From DASWJZ01 sp963739005 (GTDB lineage: Bacteria; Pseudomonadota; Alphaproteobacteria; Rhizobiales; Afifellaceae), in contig CAVTYQ010000005.1 in assembly GCA_963739005.1 (NCBI GenBank), positions 1-64,000 on the forward strand: a stretch of DNA of 64,000 nt. Direction: 5' to 3'. The position numbers and the translations under genes were made by a program. Shown here piece by piece: positions 9,798-18,295 of this stretch. Every line of letters begins with the position of its first letter. The stretch's first letter is position 1. The notes under the pieces were generated by a model. It was not told the DNA's origin, did no database searches, and saw only the letters and a program-made list of their open reading frames with translations.

Positions 9798-10009
9798 CTG
9801 AAAGCGGATGCGGGAGAGCGGTCTGAGCCAACCGCGGCGGGTGGGTATCGTAGCTTGATAGTGAACCGCGCCCGGCGGCGCGCAGCATATTCGGTAGCGC
9901 GAAATTCATCGTCCGCTTCCGTTATGAATCTTGCTCAGCAATCCGATCTCGGTCCTGGCGTCCGCATACCGCGCACTTGGGCGAACAGACCTCCTTTCGA
10001 CGTAAGGGC

Positions 10010-10019
10010 AAGCTACCGC
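10010..10019 (-). promoter_or_regulatory. candidate ops-like element
   Basis: On the transcribed strand the leader before the sugar transferase contains GCGGTAGCTT, matching ten bases of the ops consensus GGCGGTAGYNT that recruits RfaH in enterobacteria. It lies about 70 bases after the end of the NusG-paralogue gene and about 100 bases before the likely start of the sugar transferase. A 10-base match can occur by chance; the position beside a NusG paralogue is what makes it worth noting. Confidence 0.35.
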
Positions 10020-10087
10020 AGTCCGGGTGAATCGCACCCCGGCCCGTCTCCTCAGACTTTCCGCGCCGCACGACGGCGGCGGCCGTC

Positions 10088-10864
10088 CTACAAGATCGGC
10101 GCGAGCGCCCGCGCCGATGCGCGCGCGACCAACCGACTTCCCATGATCTCAAGCAAGATCTGTACCCGGCCCTGCTCATCGGCTTCGATCAGCGTTCCTA
10201 CGTGATTCGCCAGTGGGCCAGTCAACAACCGGACCTTCTGCCCTGGCTGCATCAGCGGGGCGAAGGACAAGACGCCTTCGGCCTCGGAGAAGCCCGCCAG
10301 TGCCTCAACGACGCCGGAAGGAACCGGCTTCGGACGCTCGCCTTCCATGATGAGGCTTGAAACGCCGAAAGTGCCGTTCACCGATCGCCATCGGTCGCGT
10401 GACAAATCCAGCCGAACGAAGAGATAGCGCGGGAAGAACGGCGCCTTGACAGTGCGGAAGCGCCGCGCATGTCTGACCGTCTTCAGAGCAAGCGGGAGAA
10501 ACGTCTCAAAGCCCTGGAACTCAAGCTGTTTCGCGGCTCCAAATTCTCGTTTTGGTAGCGTATGCGCGACATACCAGCGAGAAGCGCTAGCTGGCCGGAC
10601 AGAGCGACTTTCCACTTCAGTCGCATCTGGTTTCACCGCCAAGCCCCGCCGCTCTTGTTTTTCGTTTCTTACGGTTGAATCCGCATCACACCACGGTTTC
10701 AACGCTAACGATTCATCTGCCTCGAGCACGTTGGTCGCGTGATGATTGGTGAGTGGGGCGGAAATGTGGATCGAGGCTCGCTTTGGAATGAATTCACACC
10801 TTCTAAGGCACCTTCCATCCGATGGTTGCAAAAATGCACTCAGTCTAAATCTGACGCGAACCAT
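10088..10864 (-). CDS. NusG-family transcription elongation factor paralogue
   Basis: The NusG N-terminal domain begins at residue 97 (WYVAHTLPKREFGAAKQLEF, then QGFETFLPL and APFFPRYLFVRLDL), with the expected FF-PRYLF strand that contacts the beta' clamp helices. A KOW segment follows near residue 204 (GQKVRLLTGPLANHVGTLIE). The ~95 residues before this from ATG 10864 have no recognisable fold, and a later start is possible. Specialised NusG paralogues (RfaH, UpxY, LoaP) act as antiterminators for long polysaccharide operons and are commonly encoded inside them, as here. The start overlaps the end of the ligase-like gene by 20 bases. Confidence 0.85.
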   Translation of the reverse strand: MVRVRFRLSAFLQPSDGRCLRRCEFIPKRASIHISAPLTNHHATNVLEADESLALKPWCDADSTVRNEKQERRGLAVKPDATEVESRSVRPASASRWYVAHTLPKREFGAAKQLEFQGFETFLPLALKTVRHARRFRTVKAPFFPRYLFVRLDLSRDRWRSVNGTFGVSSLIMEGERPKPVPSGVVEALAGFSEAEGVLSFAPLMQPGQKVRLLTGPLANHVGTLIEADEQGRVQILLEIMGSRLVARASARALAPIL

Positions 10865-12410
10865 CCGCTTGACCGACGCCCATCGATCGCGAACGGCGAA
10901 GGCGATGCGCGTTTCGATCCGATTCTTGGACGTCCTTCGAGCTCTTGGCGTCTATCGATCTCGGCGAAATCATCAAGCCACAGGCGAACGCGAAGAGCGT
11001 TGAGAGCGCGGTCGTGCGCAGCGGGTAGTCGACGGCGGAGTGGATCAAGAGCAAGAGCGCAATGAGTGCGGCCGCCTTCGGCAGGCTACGGTCGAGTGTG
11101 TTTTCCGATCGAGATCCAGACGGGCGCCAGCATCGAGTGGCGGCGATCGCAAACCAGGCGAAAAACGCCGCAAGGACGCCGACGGCGAGCACGCCGCCTT
11201 CCAGGAGCCCCTCCGCGTATTCATCGTGGGCGTGGTTCACATACGACGCGTAGAGCTGCCCGGGCGCCTCATAGATTTTGTAGATATCGACGAACGTGCC
11301 GAAACCGCTTCCGAACGGCATGAAATCAAGCGCGGCCTTAAACGTCGTCGCAGCAAACTCCCATCTGAGGTCGTCTGCGACGTCCACCTCAAATCGCTGC
11401 AAGAGCCCGATCGATGCGAACTGCAGGACGAGCACGACGCCCGCGAAACCCGCCAACAAGATCAGCCGGTTGGCGCGCTTCCGCGCGCCACCGCTCGGCG
11501 CCGTCACGGCGAGCGCAAGACTTCCGAGCCCAGAGAGCATCGCAAGGCCGACGCCGGCCCTGCGAGCGTGACATTCCAAGGCCAAGAAGGAGTGACGCAA
11601 AGACCAGCAGGCAAAGCGCCACCACGACCCAGATTTCTCGCCGGTGGCCCGTTCGCGAACCCGACCGCGAAGGCAGCCGTCAACGGAAGCGCTGAGTAGA
11701 GGAGGGCGGCAAAGTGGTTTCGGTTGGCGAAGAACCCGACCGCCTCCGTTGAGTTGGTCACCGCAAACAATCGGAGCGGGCTTCCGCTTCCCTGTGTCAG
11801 CTGCGCGAGGCCAAGGAGCACGCTGACAAACGCGAACGCGACGATACCGGCGGCCAAGACTCGCCGTGCCGCGCGGCCAAGCAATACGGTCGAAAGAAAG
11901 ACCGCAACGGGCGGTATCAGCGCCAAGGCGGAACGCCAGGTCGCGGCCGGATCAAGGCTGATGCCGAGCCAGGGGACACCGAGCGCCGCTTCCTGGTAGG
12001 CGGAAGCAAAGGAAGCTCGACCGGCGAGGGCGGTCCAAAGAAATGGCGGCAGGGGGATCAGCTGGATGAGCGGTAACAGCACGATCGCGGCCACAACGAG
12101 GAATGCAAAGCGCTGGCCCGAGCGCTGCCAAATGCCCGGAAGCTCGCCATAGCACATAGCCGAGGAGGGGCAGACTGGCGAGTTGAACAACGGCGTCCGA
12201 CCAGAGCCCTTGCCGCGCGCCCCCGCCACAGATCAACGCAATGAGCATGACCGCGCCGCACGCCCAAGGGAGAAGGCGCGCGCCCCCCGCCCCCGCGGCG
12301 CCAACTTCGGCCGCTCCTGAAGAGGCATGGTCATTTGAACTGCGAGACCGCGAGCGCAATGGTTGCGGCGCGTGCTGGGTGGACCCTCCCTCGACTGCAG
12401 AGCGCATCAT
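10845..12410 (-). pseudogene. O-antigen ligase / Wzy-like membrane protein, frameshifted
   Basis: Homology moves through four frames: LLPWACGAVMLIALICGGGA and LWSDAVVQLASLPLL (12410 to about 12150), FAFLVVAAIVLLPLIQLIPL...FFANRNHFAALLYSALPL (to about 11650), CLLVFASLLLGLGMSRSQG (about 11625-11570), and GLAMLSGLGSLALAV...GSGFGTFVDIYKIYE...NHAHDEYAEGLLEGG (to 10845). The 'FANRNHFA' and 'HAHDEYAEGLLEGG' motifs with GSGFGTF are the signature of the O-antigen ligase family (PF04932). About 500 residues and ten or more membrane helices can be reconstructed. Its role would be polymerisation or ligation of the exopolysaccharide at the periplasmic face. Confidence 0.75.
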
Positions 12411-13844
12411 TCGGCCAAGACTGCGCCGGTGCGCGTGATCGCTATGTCGTCGAACCAGATATCGCCTGAGATATCCTGCTCGGCAGGAACACGGGCCGGC
12501 AGCTCAAGCCGCAGAAGTTGGGCCTCGCAACCTTTCTCGGCGGGAACCACGAACGCGGCGGAGAATCCTTTCCAGGGAATTGAACCGCTGAAACGTTCCG
12601 TTTCGCCAAGCTTCTCCTTGCCTTCCGAGTAGCAGGAAATCGTCCACTGCAGGCCGCGATCGTTCTTGAGTGCCGCGGCTCTTACCCTTCCAGACAGATT
12701 GTAGCGCGCCGGGTCGAAGGAGAAGAACCTGTGAGACATGCCGATAGGGCACACGCGTGTTGTGGAATTGAATGCGCAACGCACGGTTCGAAGCGCTCTC
12801 CGACACCACTTCGGTATCGGTGCCGCGAACATTCGCGAATAGCCAGCCAAACGGAAGCCCGTCGACAGGTTGCTCGAAACCGCCGTTATTGACCTGGCCG
12901 AGCGTTTCGACCCACCCTGGAGACGAGAAGTCGACGCGCGCAGCGTAGGCGGTCTGAAACTCGCCAAGGTCTAACAGGCGCTTGAGATAGGCATTGACCT
13001 CATCCTTGCTCGGAGGCGCGGGACCAGCTTTCAGATCCTTGAAGAAGGTTTCAAGCGGAGCGGGGTCTTCAACCTGACCTGGAAATGTCGTTACGAACCA
13101 GCTTCGCCACGGTGGGTTGGTTTGGAGGAGCGCAACCACCGGCTTGACGGCATCAGGGTCGCTCGAAAGCGCAACGAGAAGCGGCTCCGCGATCGACCTG
13201 GCTTCCGGCCATGTCCGCAACATGAAGTCGGCACTCTTCAGTGCACCGTCGAGATCGCCGTCGAGTAGACGCTGATTGAGCAGCCAAGATTGAACCCTGA
13301 CATCGCGCTTTGAATATTGCGCAGCGAGTTCCATCAGCGAACGCGCGCGACTCGTGTCCCCCTTGGCGTCAGCAACAAGCGCGAGCAGTCGCAACGAGTC
13401 CGTTTCGAGCGGGTCCGCGCGAAGTGCCCGGTTTGCCAAGTCGGCGACGAGATCCGGATTTGCGATAACCGTCGCCGCAGAATCGGTTACTTCCTGCGCA
13501 TCGAGCTCGGTCCCCGGTGGTGCGCCCTGGTTGTCGCCGGCGGAAGCGCTGACCTCGTCGTCGGCGAGATTGACCAAGGCGGCCGGATGGTTGGATGACC
13601 ATTTGAGCGCGGCCTTGGGGTCGGTGTCGGCGAGGTTGTCCGCGGCGGTGCCGGCGACTACTCGCCACCCCACCCAAAGGATTGCGGCAGCAAGCGCGAG
13701 TTTTGGGACTGGCCGGCGATAGAGCTCAGGCGATACGCGGAATGACCAACGGGCTACGCTCGGCGGATGAGGTTTTGACCTTGAGCGCCGCGATCGCGGC
13801 CGCTTCGCTGCGTGCGCGTCACTCCCGGCGCTAGAACGACTCAT
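12407..13844 (-). pseudogene. membrane-anchored TPR-like envelope protein of the EPS locus, one frameshift
   Basis: From ATG 13844: an Arg/Ser-rich cytoplasmic stretch, one membrane segment (LALAAAILWVGWRVVAGTA), then helical repeats of TPR type (LANRALRADPLETDSLRLLA, AKGDTSRARSLMELAAQYSK, RLLDGDLDGALKSADFML). Near 12730 the frame changes, and the end is read from the other frame: FFSFDPARYNLSGRVR, GLQWTISCYSEG and DIWFDDIAI, a beta-sandwich pattern like carbohydrate-binding domains. Total about 475 residues. The stop overlaps the start of the ligase-like gene by 4 bases, so the two are probably co-translated. I know no named function; the arrangement is seen in alphaproteobacterial exopolysaccharide loci. 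Confidence 0.6.
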
Positions 13845-14045
13845 TCCCGCGTGGCCTGCAAACCGAGGCTAGGTGAGAGTCATCTATGACGGAAGTCGCT
13901 ATCGCTGGGAAGGCTCGCGCGCTCGCGTGAGGCTAGAAGGCATTTGAGATTGTGATTGGGGACATCCTAACGTTCGGTGGCGCGCGCATTCAGTGCACAG
14001 CGTCAACCGCGATCCGAAGATGTTCGCGCTTGGAAAGACAAGCTC

Positions 14046-14488
14046 TCAGGGGCTGACCGGGGGGCTGTTGCCTGTATCGCCGTTTCCGCTGGCAATCGAC
14101 GCGAAGGGCGTGAGGAACGACCCACCCGCGAAAGCGATGAAGCCGCCAGCTCCCCCCCGCCGCCGCCGTTACCGTCTTGAGTTCCAACGACACAGGCGGC
14201 GTCAGAGACAGTCGTGACCGAGGGCGATTCCAACGGGACGCTGCAATTTGGACCGAGTGAGAGGACGGCGCTCCCGCCTTTCGCAACCATGACGCGGTCG
14301 CCAGTTTTGAGATTGACGGCGGCCGATTCGACAGGGGCTAGCTTGATCGGCGCGAAGCCGTTGCCCGCGTCGACGAGGACAACGCCTTTGATCGACGTGA
14401 GTTGAGGGTAGACGTCGCTTTTGGCGTCAGCAAAACCGACCGATCCAACAAGGGCTGCAAGAATGATTGCACCCAGGTATCTCTGCAT
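14046..14488 (-). pseudogene. secreted glycine-rich protein of EPS locus, broken at a G7 tract
   Basis: ATG 14488 starts a signal peptide (MQRYLGAIILAALVGSVGFA, cleavage near ADA), then LTSIKGVVLVDAGNGFAPI, LKTGDRVMVAKGGSAVLSLG and NCSVPLESPSVTTV, a FecR-like beta pattern. After GTQDGNGGGG the annotated frame becomes Arg/Ser-rich, but a one-base change in the run of seven G (14152-14158) restores AGGFIAFAGGSFLTPF...GNSPPVSP with a stop at 14046. The restored end is what I would expect: a glycine-rich hydrophobic helix and a short polar tail. It is therefore either a sequencing error or a slippage-prone tract. The divergent region 14489-14727 should hold its promoter. Confidence 0.65.
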
Positions 14489-14727
14489 TTCCGAAGATCC
14501 CCGCGCGGGCCTTCCCGTCGCGATAGGGAGACAGATGAGGGTTAATAGAGGGTTAAGAGGCTTGTCGTTGTGGCTGAATCTCGAGCCGCCGCCGTGCGGG
14601 GCCGTTCATAGGTGCACAATGTGCGATTGTTGCCGATATACAATTCCAGGTACGTTTTTATCCCTCGCGTCTTTCATCGCCGAGTCAGTTCTGTTAACTT
14701 CTCATAACGATTCGGCGGAGGTCTGCG

Positions 14728-15066
14728 ATGCGTGCGATAATCACCACACTAACGGCAGCCCTCTTCCTCGTCGCGGCGACCTTCTCGACCCAGGCGAATA
14801 ACTCGCGGCACGACGATTTCAGCCGTTTCGGCCGCCACGATAACTACGGCTCACATAACCATCACCGCCCGCCGCCCCCTCACGTCTGCAAGATCGTCAT
14901 CATCTTTGTCCCGAAGATCACGTGGGTTTCTTGGGGCCCGCACGGCCGCTTCCATCGTCCTCACATCACCTACATCAAAATCAAAAAGGTCATCTGCCAT
15001 CGTCCGATCTCACGCGATGACTGGTCGGACGACTGGCACGACGACGGGCACGGGCACGACGATTGA
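14728..15066 (+). CDS. small secreted histidine-rich protein
   Basis: 112 residues. A signal peptide (MRAIITTLTAALFLVAATFS, cleavage near TQA) is followed by a His/Asp/Arg/Asn-rich body (HDDFSRFGRHDNYGSHNHH RPPPP), a short hydrophobic strand (CKIVIIFVPKITWVSWG) and a tail DDWSDDWHDDGHGHDD. A GGAGG precedes the ATG. The many His and Asp residues at both ends could bind metal, but this is inference. I recognise no named family. It reads away from the minus-strand exopolysaccharide genes and towards the sulfite dehydrogenase-like pair. Confidence 0.65.
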   Translation: MRAIITTLTAALFLVAATFSTQANNSRHDDFSRFGRHDNYGSHNHHRPPPPHVCKIVIIFVPKITWVSWGPHGRFHRPHITYIKIKKVICHRPISRDDWSDDWHDDGHGHDD

Positions 15067-15164
15067 TGGCGTAAGCCACGCCCCTGATCGCGGCATCCCC
15101 GGTGGGGTGCTGCGCCGGTCTAAGCTTCAATATCCCTTTGCCTCGCCGTTGTGGAAGCTGGGGC

Positions 15165-15404
15165 CTAGCCTTGCTTGACGAGGCCACTCGCGAACTGAAT
15201 CGCCTGCGAAAAGCTACCCTGTTTGATCGATAGCGGCGCTTCGAGTCTGACTCCGATGCGTAAGGTCGGAACTCCGGCAATCCGCCAACAGACCGTTCCC
15301 TCGCGCGCCCTCACGTCGCGCTCGACGAGCCGGCAGAACAGACCGCCAGCGCGGGGCCGCCGCAGCCGTTGTCGTCGCCGTTCGGTTTTTCGCCAAACCG
15401 GCAA
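15165..15404 (-). CDS. hypothetical protein, possibly a broken remnant
   Basis: The last 60 codons read like a real protein (GGLFCRLVERDVRAREG, TVCWRIAGVPTLRIGVRLEA, GSFSQAIQFASGLVKQG) with third positions rich in G and C. The N-terminal part is Arg-rich and the overlapping frame upstream holds HIKFKKANFSMYCRFGE, so a frameshifted gene of about 100 residues is likely. 'CWR...RIGVRL' resembles the last strands of PilZ domains, but that is weak. The rest of 15067-15572 shows no other gene; it carries the leader of the SoxC-like gene. Confidence 0.35.
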   Translation of the reverse strand: MPVWRKTERRRQRLRRPRAGGLFCRLVERDVRAREGTVCWRIAGVPTLRIGVRLEAPLSIKQGSFSQAIQFASGLVKQG

Positions 15405-15572
15405 TACATAGAAAAATTCGCTTTCTTGAATTTGATGTGCGCCCTAACATACTCGGCATGTGGAACGGGCGGAGCAAATTCGTCCAATTCGCAGGAGAAG
15501 CCGCCGCAGCGGAATCTGCCGATCAGAAGCGGCCAAGAACGACAAGAGGAAACCCCTTGTGAGGAGGAAATC

Positions 15573-16841
15573 ATGGACATTCCATCGTCCAGGCCGGGCA
15601 TCAACCGCCGGGAATTCGGGAAGCTTGCTGGCGTAGCCGGATTGGCGCTGGGCGCATCGCCGGCGCTGATGCGTTCCGCGTTCGCGCAGGCGACGGACTC
15701 GGCTGAGATCATCGCCGGCAAGACCTCGGGCCTGATCATCCACAACGCCGAGCTCGGCGTGATGGAGACGCCGCTGGCGATGCTGCGCAAATACGACCAC
15801 ACGCCCAAAGAAATCCTGTTCAACCGGTTTCACTTCCCCCATCAGGGTGATGCCGCGTGGTACGCCACGACGGCAGCGCCGTCGGCCGACATGGTCAAGA
15901 ACTGGACGATCCGCGTCGACGGGCTCGTTCAACGGCCACGAACGCTGACAATCGCCGACCTTCAGGCGCGCGCCCAGGAGAGGCGCGCTTCCGTGCTCCA
16001 GTGCGCCGGCAACGGCCGCAGCTACTACGCCGCCAAGGAGAAGGTCGCCGGCGGACAGTGGCAGAACGGCGGCATGGGCAACGTCGAATGGGAAGGCGTA
16101 CCGTTACGGCCGTTGCTCGACGATCTGAAGATGGACCCGAGTCCGGACGCGCATTGGCTGACCGCCGAAGGCTGGGACCAGCCGGCGACGCCGGAGGGCT
16201 CCGACTTCGCCAAGAGCTATCACCTTAGCGATACAGCTCTCGACAACGCCATTCTGGCCCTGAAGATGAATGGCGAGCCGATCCCTGCGACCAACGGCGG
16301 CCCGGTGCGGCTCATTATCCCCGGCTACTACGGCAACATGAACGTCAAGATGCTGACCGTTCTCCTCTATGCGGCGGAGGAGTCGCCGAGCGCCTTCCAG
16401 TCGGTCGGCTACCGGATGCCGAACGCGCCGGTCGAGCCCGGCCAGTTCGAGGCGAACGACTACACCATCTACAACAGCGTTCCGACCTACGGTCACAAGA
16501 TTAAGAGCGTGATCTTCTCGCCGCTGCCGGAGGACAAGGTGGGCGCGGGCGCCGTCGAGATCACCGGTGTCGCCTTCAACGACGGCACGGCGCCGATCAC
16601 TACTGTCGAGGTCTCGGCCGACGGCGGCAAGTCGTGGCAGGCGGCGAGCGTGGCCACGCCGGAAAGCCCGTGGTCCTGGTACAAGTGGTCGTCCAAGGCG
16701 ACGCTCGTCTCCGGCACCAACGTTCTGATGTGCCGGGCGACCGACGCTCTCGGTCGCACGCAGCCGATGGACGGCCTGACACGGTGGAACCCGCGCGGGT
16801 ACGAGTGGAACGGCGTCGACCATGTCGAGCTGATGGTCTAG
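15573..16841 (+). CDS. soxC: SoxC-like molybdopterin sulfite dehydrogenase subunit
   Basis: 422 residues, starting at ATG 15573 after GAGGAGG; the frame is open further upstream but without a ribosome site. A Tat signal is present (INRREFGKLAGVAGLALGAS, cleavage near AFAQ). The oxidoreductase molybdopterin domain follows (residues about 90-270): NRFHFPHQG and ASVLQCAGNGRSYY, whose Cys ligates molybdenum in the sulfite oxidase family, then VEWEGVPLRPLLDD, NGGPVRLIIPGYYG and NVKMLTVL. The Mo-co dimerisation domain closes it (IKSVIFSPLPEDKV, ITTVEVSADGGKSWQ, TDALGRTQP, RWNPRGYEWNGVDHVELMV). The gene lies 80 bases before the dihaem cytochrome c gene, so they form a periplasmic SoxCD- or SorAB-type enzyme. 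Other sox genes are not in the window. Confidence 0.88.
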   Translation: MDIPSSRPGINRREFGKLAGVAGLALGASPALMRSAFAQATDSAEIIAGKTSGLIIHNAELGVMETPLAMLRKYDHTPKEILFNRFHFPHQGDAAWYATTAAPSADMVKNWTIRVDGLVQRPRTLTIADLQARAQERRASVLQCAGNGRSYYAAKEKVAGGQWQNGGMGNVEWEGVPLRPLLDDLKMDPSPDAHWLTAEGWDQPATPEGSDFAKSYHLSDTALDNAILALKMNGEPIPATNGGPVRLIIPGYYGNMNVKMLTVLLYAAEESPSAFQSVGYRMPNAPVEPGQFEANDYTIYNSVPTYGHKIKSVIFSPLPEDKVGAGAVEITGVAFNDGTAPITTVEVSADGGKSWQAASVATPESPWSWYKWSSKATLVSGTNVLMCRATDALGRTQPMDGLTRWNPRGYEWNGVDHVELMV

Positions 16842-16921
16842 GGAGCAAGGGGCGCCGTCTCCGGACGACGCCCCGCCTTTATCCAAGCCTAATCTGACGA
16901 ACTGTTCGGGAGGAACAGGCC

Positions 16922-17635
16922 GTGCGCCCGGCAGTCTTTGCCTTATTGTTTGTCGGCTCCGGGCTATTGTTCACCCCCGCGCTCGCCGCGCAGAGGTTCA
17001 ACCTCCCCGACGGACAGGGCCGCGACCTTGTCTACGGTCACTGCCAGACCTGTCACGATCTCCAGTCGATCGAGGATTCGTCGGGGATCAGGCGCGGGGC
17101 GTGGAACGCGGTCCTCGACAACATGAAAGGGTTCGGCCTCAGGATCACCGACGACCAGCGCGCGAGAATCCTCGACTACCTCGCCATGTATCTCGGGCCG
17201 AAGCCGCCGCCAGCGACGGCGCCGGCCGAAACCCCGGCGGCGACCCAGACCGCCGACGGAGCGGAGGTCTTCAACAACACCTGTGTTGCCTGCCATCAGA
17301 CCGACGGCAAGGGCAAGGCGGGCGAGTTCCCGCCGCTGGCGGGCAACGCCGATCTGTTCCTGGCTCCCGATTTCGTGCCGGCGGTCGCGCTCAACGGGCT
17401 CGCCGGCCCGATCGATATCAACGGGCAGAAGCTCGACAAGGAAATGCCGGCATTCGACTTTCTCTCCGACGGCGAGATCGCGGCCGTGGTCAACTACGTC
17501 CGCTCCAACTGGGGGAACAACGCGATCAAGCCATCCAGTTTCCCCGACCTGATGGCGGACGAGGTGGCGACGATCCGCGCCAAGCCGAAGACGCCAGCCG
17601 AGGTCCACGCCTACCGCGCCTCTTTGAGACGTTAG
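16922..17635 (+). CDS. dihaem cytochrome c, SoxD-like electron acceptor
   Basis: 237 residues from a GTG (16922) preceded by GGGAGGAAC. Signal peptide (FALLFVGSGLLFTPALAA). Two CxxCH haem sites: CQTCH (residue about 41) and CVACH (about 121), each followed by a plausible distal Met (NMKGFGL and EMPAFDF). A Pro/Ala linker separates the two haem domains. Shorter than classical SoxD (about 380) but longer than monohaem SorB, so the exact subtype is open. It should receive electrons from the preceding molybdoenzyme in the periplasm. Its stop overlaps the stop of the convergent J-domain gene by 4 bases. Confidence 0.85.
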   Translation: MRPAVFALLFVGSGLLFTPALAAQRFNLPDGQGRDLVYGHCQTCHDLQSIEDSSGIRRGAWNAVLDNMKGFGLRITDDQRARILDYLAMYLGPKPPPATAPAETPAATQTADGAEVFNNTCVACHQTDGKGKAGEFPPLAGNADLFLAPDFVPAVALNGLAGPIDINGQKLDKEMPAFDFLSDGEIAAVVNYVRSNWGNNAIKPSSFPDLMADEVATIRAKPKTPAEVHAYRASLRR

Positions 17636-18291
17636 TCTGGAGACACTTCTTCGGTCTCGGTCGTCGTTGACGAGAACCACTTCGAGAGTGGCGCGATAGC
17701 GGGAACCGATGACGCCGCTAATACGAGCACGCCGATAAGAACTGCCGCGACAACTCTCAGCCCCCGGACGTGCTTCGTCGGAGATGGCTCAAGGGGGACA
17801 GCCACCCAGCGTTGCTTCACCCGTTTCGAGCGGCGAAGCCTACCGGCTTGATCTAACCCAACGTCACGTTCCGAAGCTTGCGGGGCTGATTTGATTGCGC
17901 TTGCCTCTCGCCAGGCTTGGAGAACCCGCGCGGCGAAGACGCTTTCCCACTCGTCCGGATCGCGATCCGGGTGCAGCCATCGCATGAGCCACTTCATGTG
18001 CTCGCGCATCTCTTTGCGCGAGGCACCCGGGGCGACGCCAAGGACGCGGTGGCTGTCACTGGACGAGGAAAAGAGCACCTTCTGCAGGTAGAGGGTCGAC
18101 GCCTCTTTCACCCTCTGCGACGGAAGGCCGGCGAGGTCGGCGGCCGCAACGGTGGTTTCCTCGCATCCAGCGGCAATCCGAATGAGGACGATCGTGTCGG
18201 GCGGGAGCGGCCGCGCTCGCATGGCAGTCGCGAGCGTCGGTGTGCGCGTCAGCTCGAGTGCAAGATCCAGCGCCGCCCGCCCCTCCAGCAT
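17632..18291 (-). CDS. membrane-anchored J-domain protein
   Basis: 219 residues from ATG 18291, five bases after the stop of the Wzc-type gene, so probably in the same operon. The central segment is a J-domain: RVLGVAPGASRKEMREHMKW (helices I-II), LMRWLHPDRDPDEWES with the essential HPD tripeptide, then FAARVLQAWREA (helix III). One C-terminal membrane helix (VVAAVLIGVLVLAASSVPAI) is followed by a short acidic tail. The N-terminal ~85 residues (MLEGRAALDLALELTRTPT...DTIVLIRIAAGCEETT) are shared with the paralogue at 45224-45874. It could recruit an Hsp70 to the inner membrane near the export machinery; no family name is known to me. Confidence 0.7.
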   Translation of the reverse strand: MLEGRAALDLALELTRTPTLATAMRARPLPPDTIVLIRIAAGCEETTVAAADLAGLPSQRVKEASTLYLQKVLFSSSSDSHRVLGVAPGASRKEMREHMKWLMRWLHPDRDPDEWESVFAARVLQAWREASAIKSAPQASERDVGLDQAGRLRRSKRVKQRWVAVPLEPSPTKHVRGLRVVAAVLIGVLVLAASSVPAIAPLSKWFSSTTTETEEVSPD

Positions 18292-18295
18292 TGCG

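Noticed and set aside
9922..10179. Zinc-finger-like protein (CSPKCAVC) between the NusG paralogue and sugar transferase
   Set aside because: The rest of the frame is antisense-like and Arg/Ser-rich; the two CxxC-like groups are probably chance, and the stretch is better explained as an operon leader.
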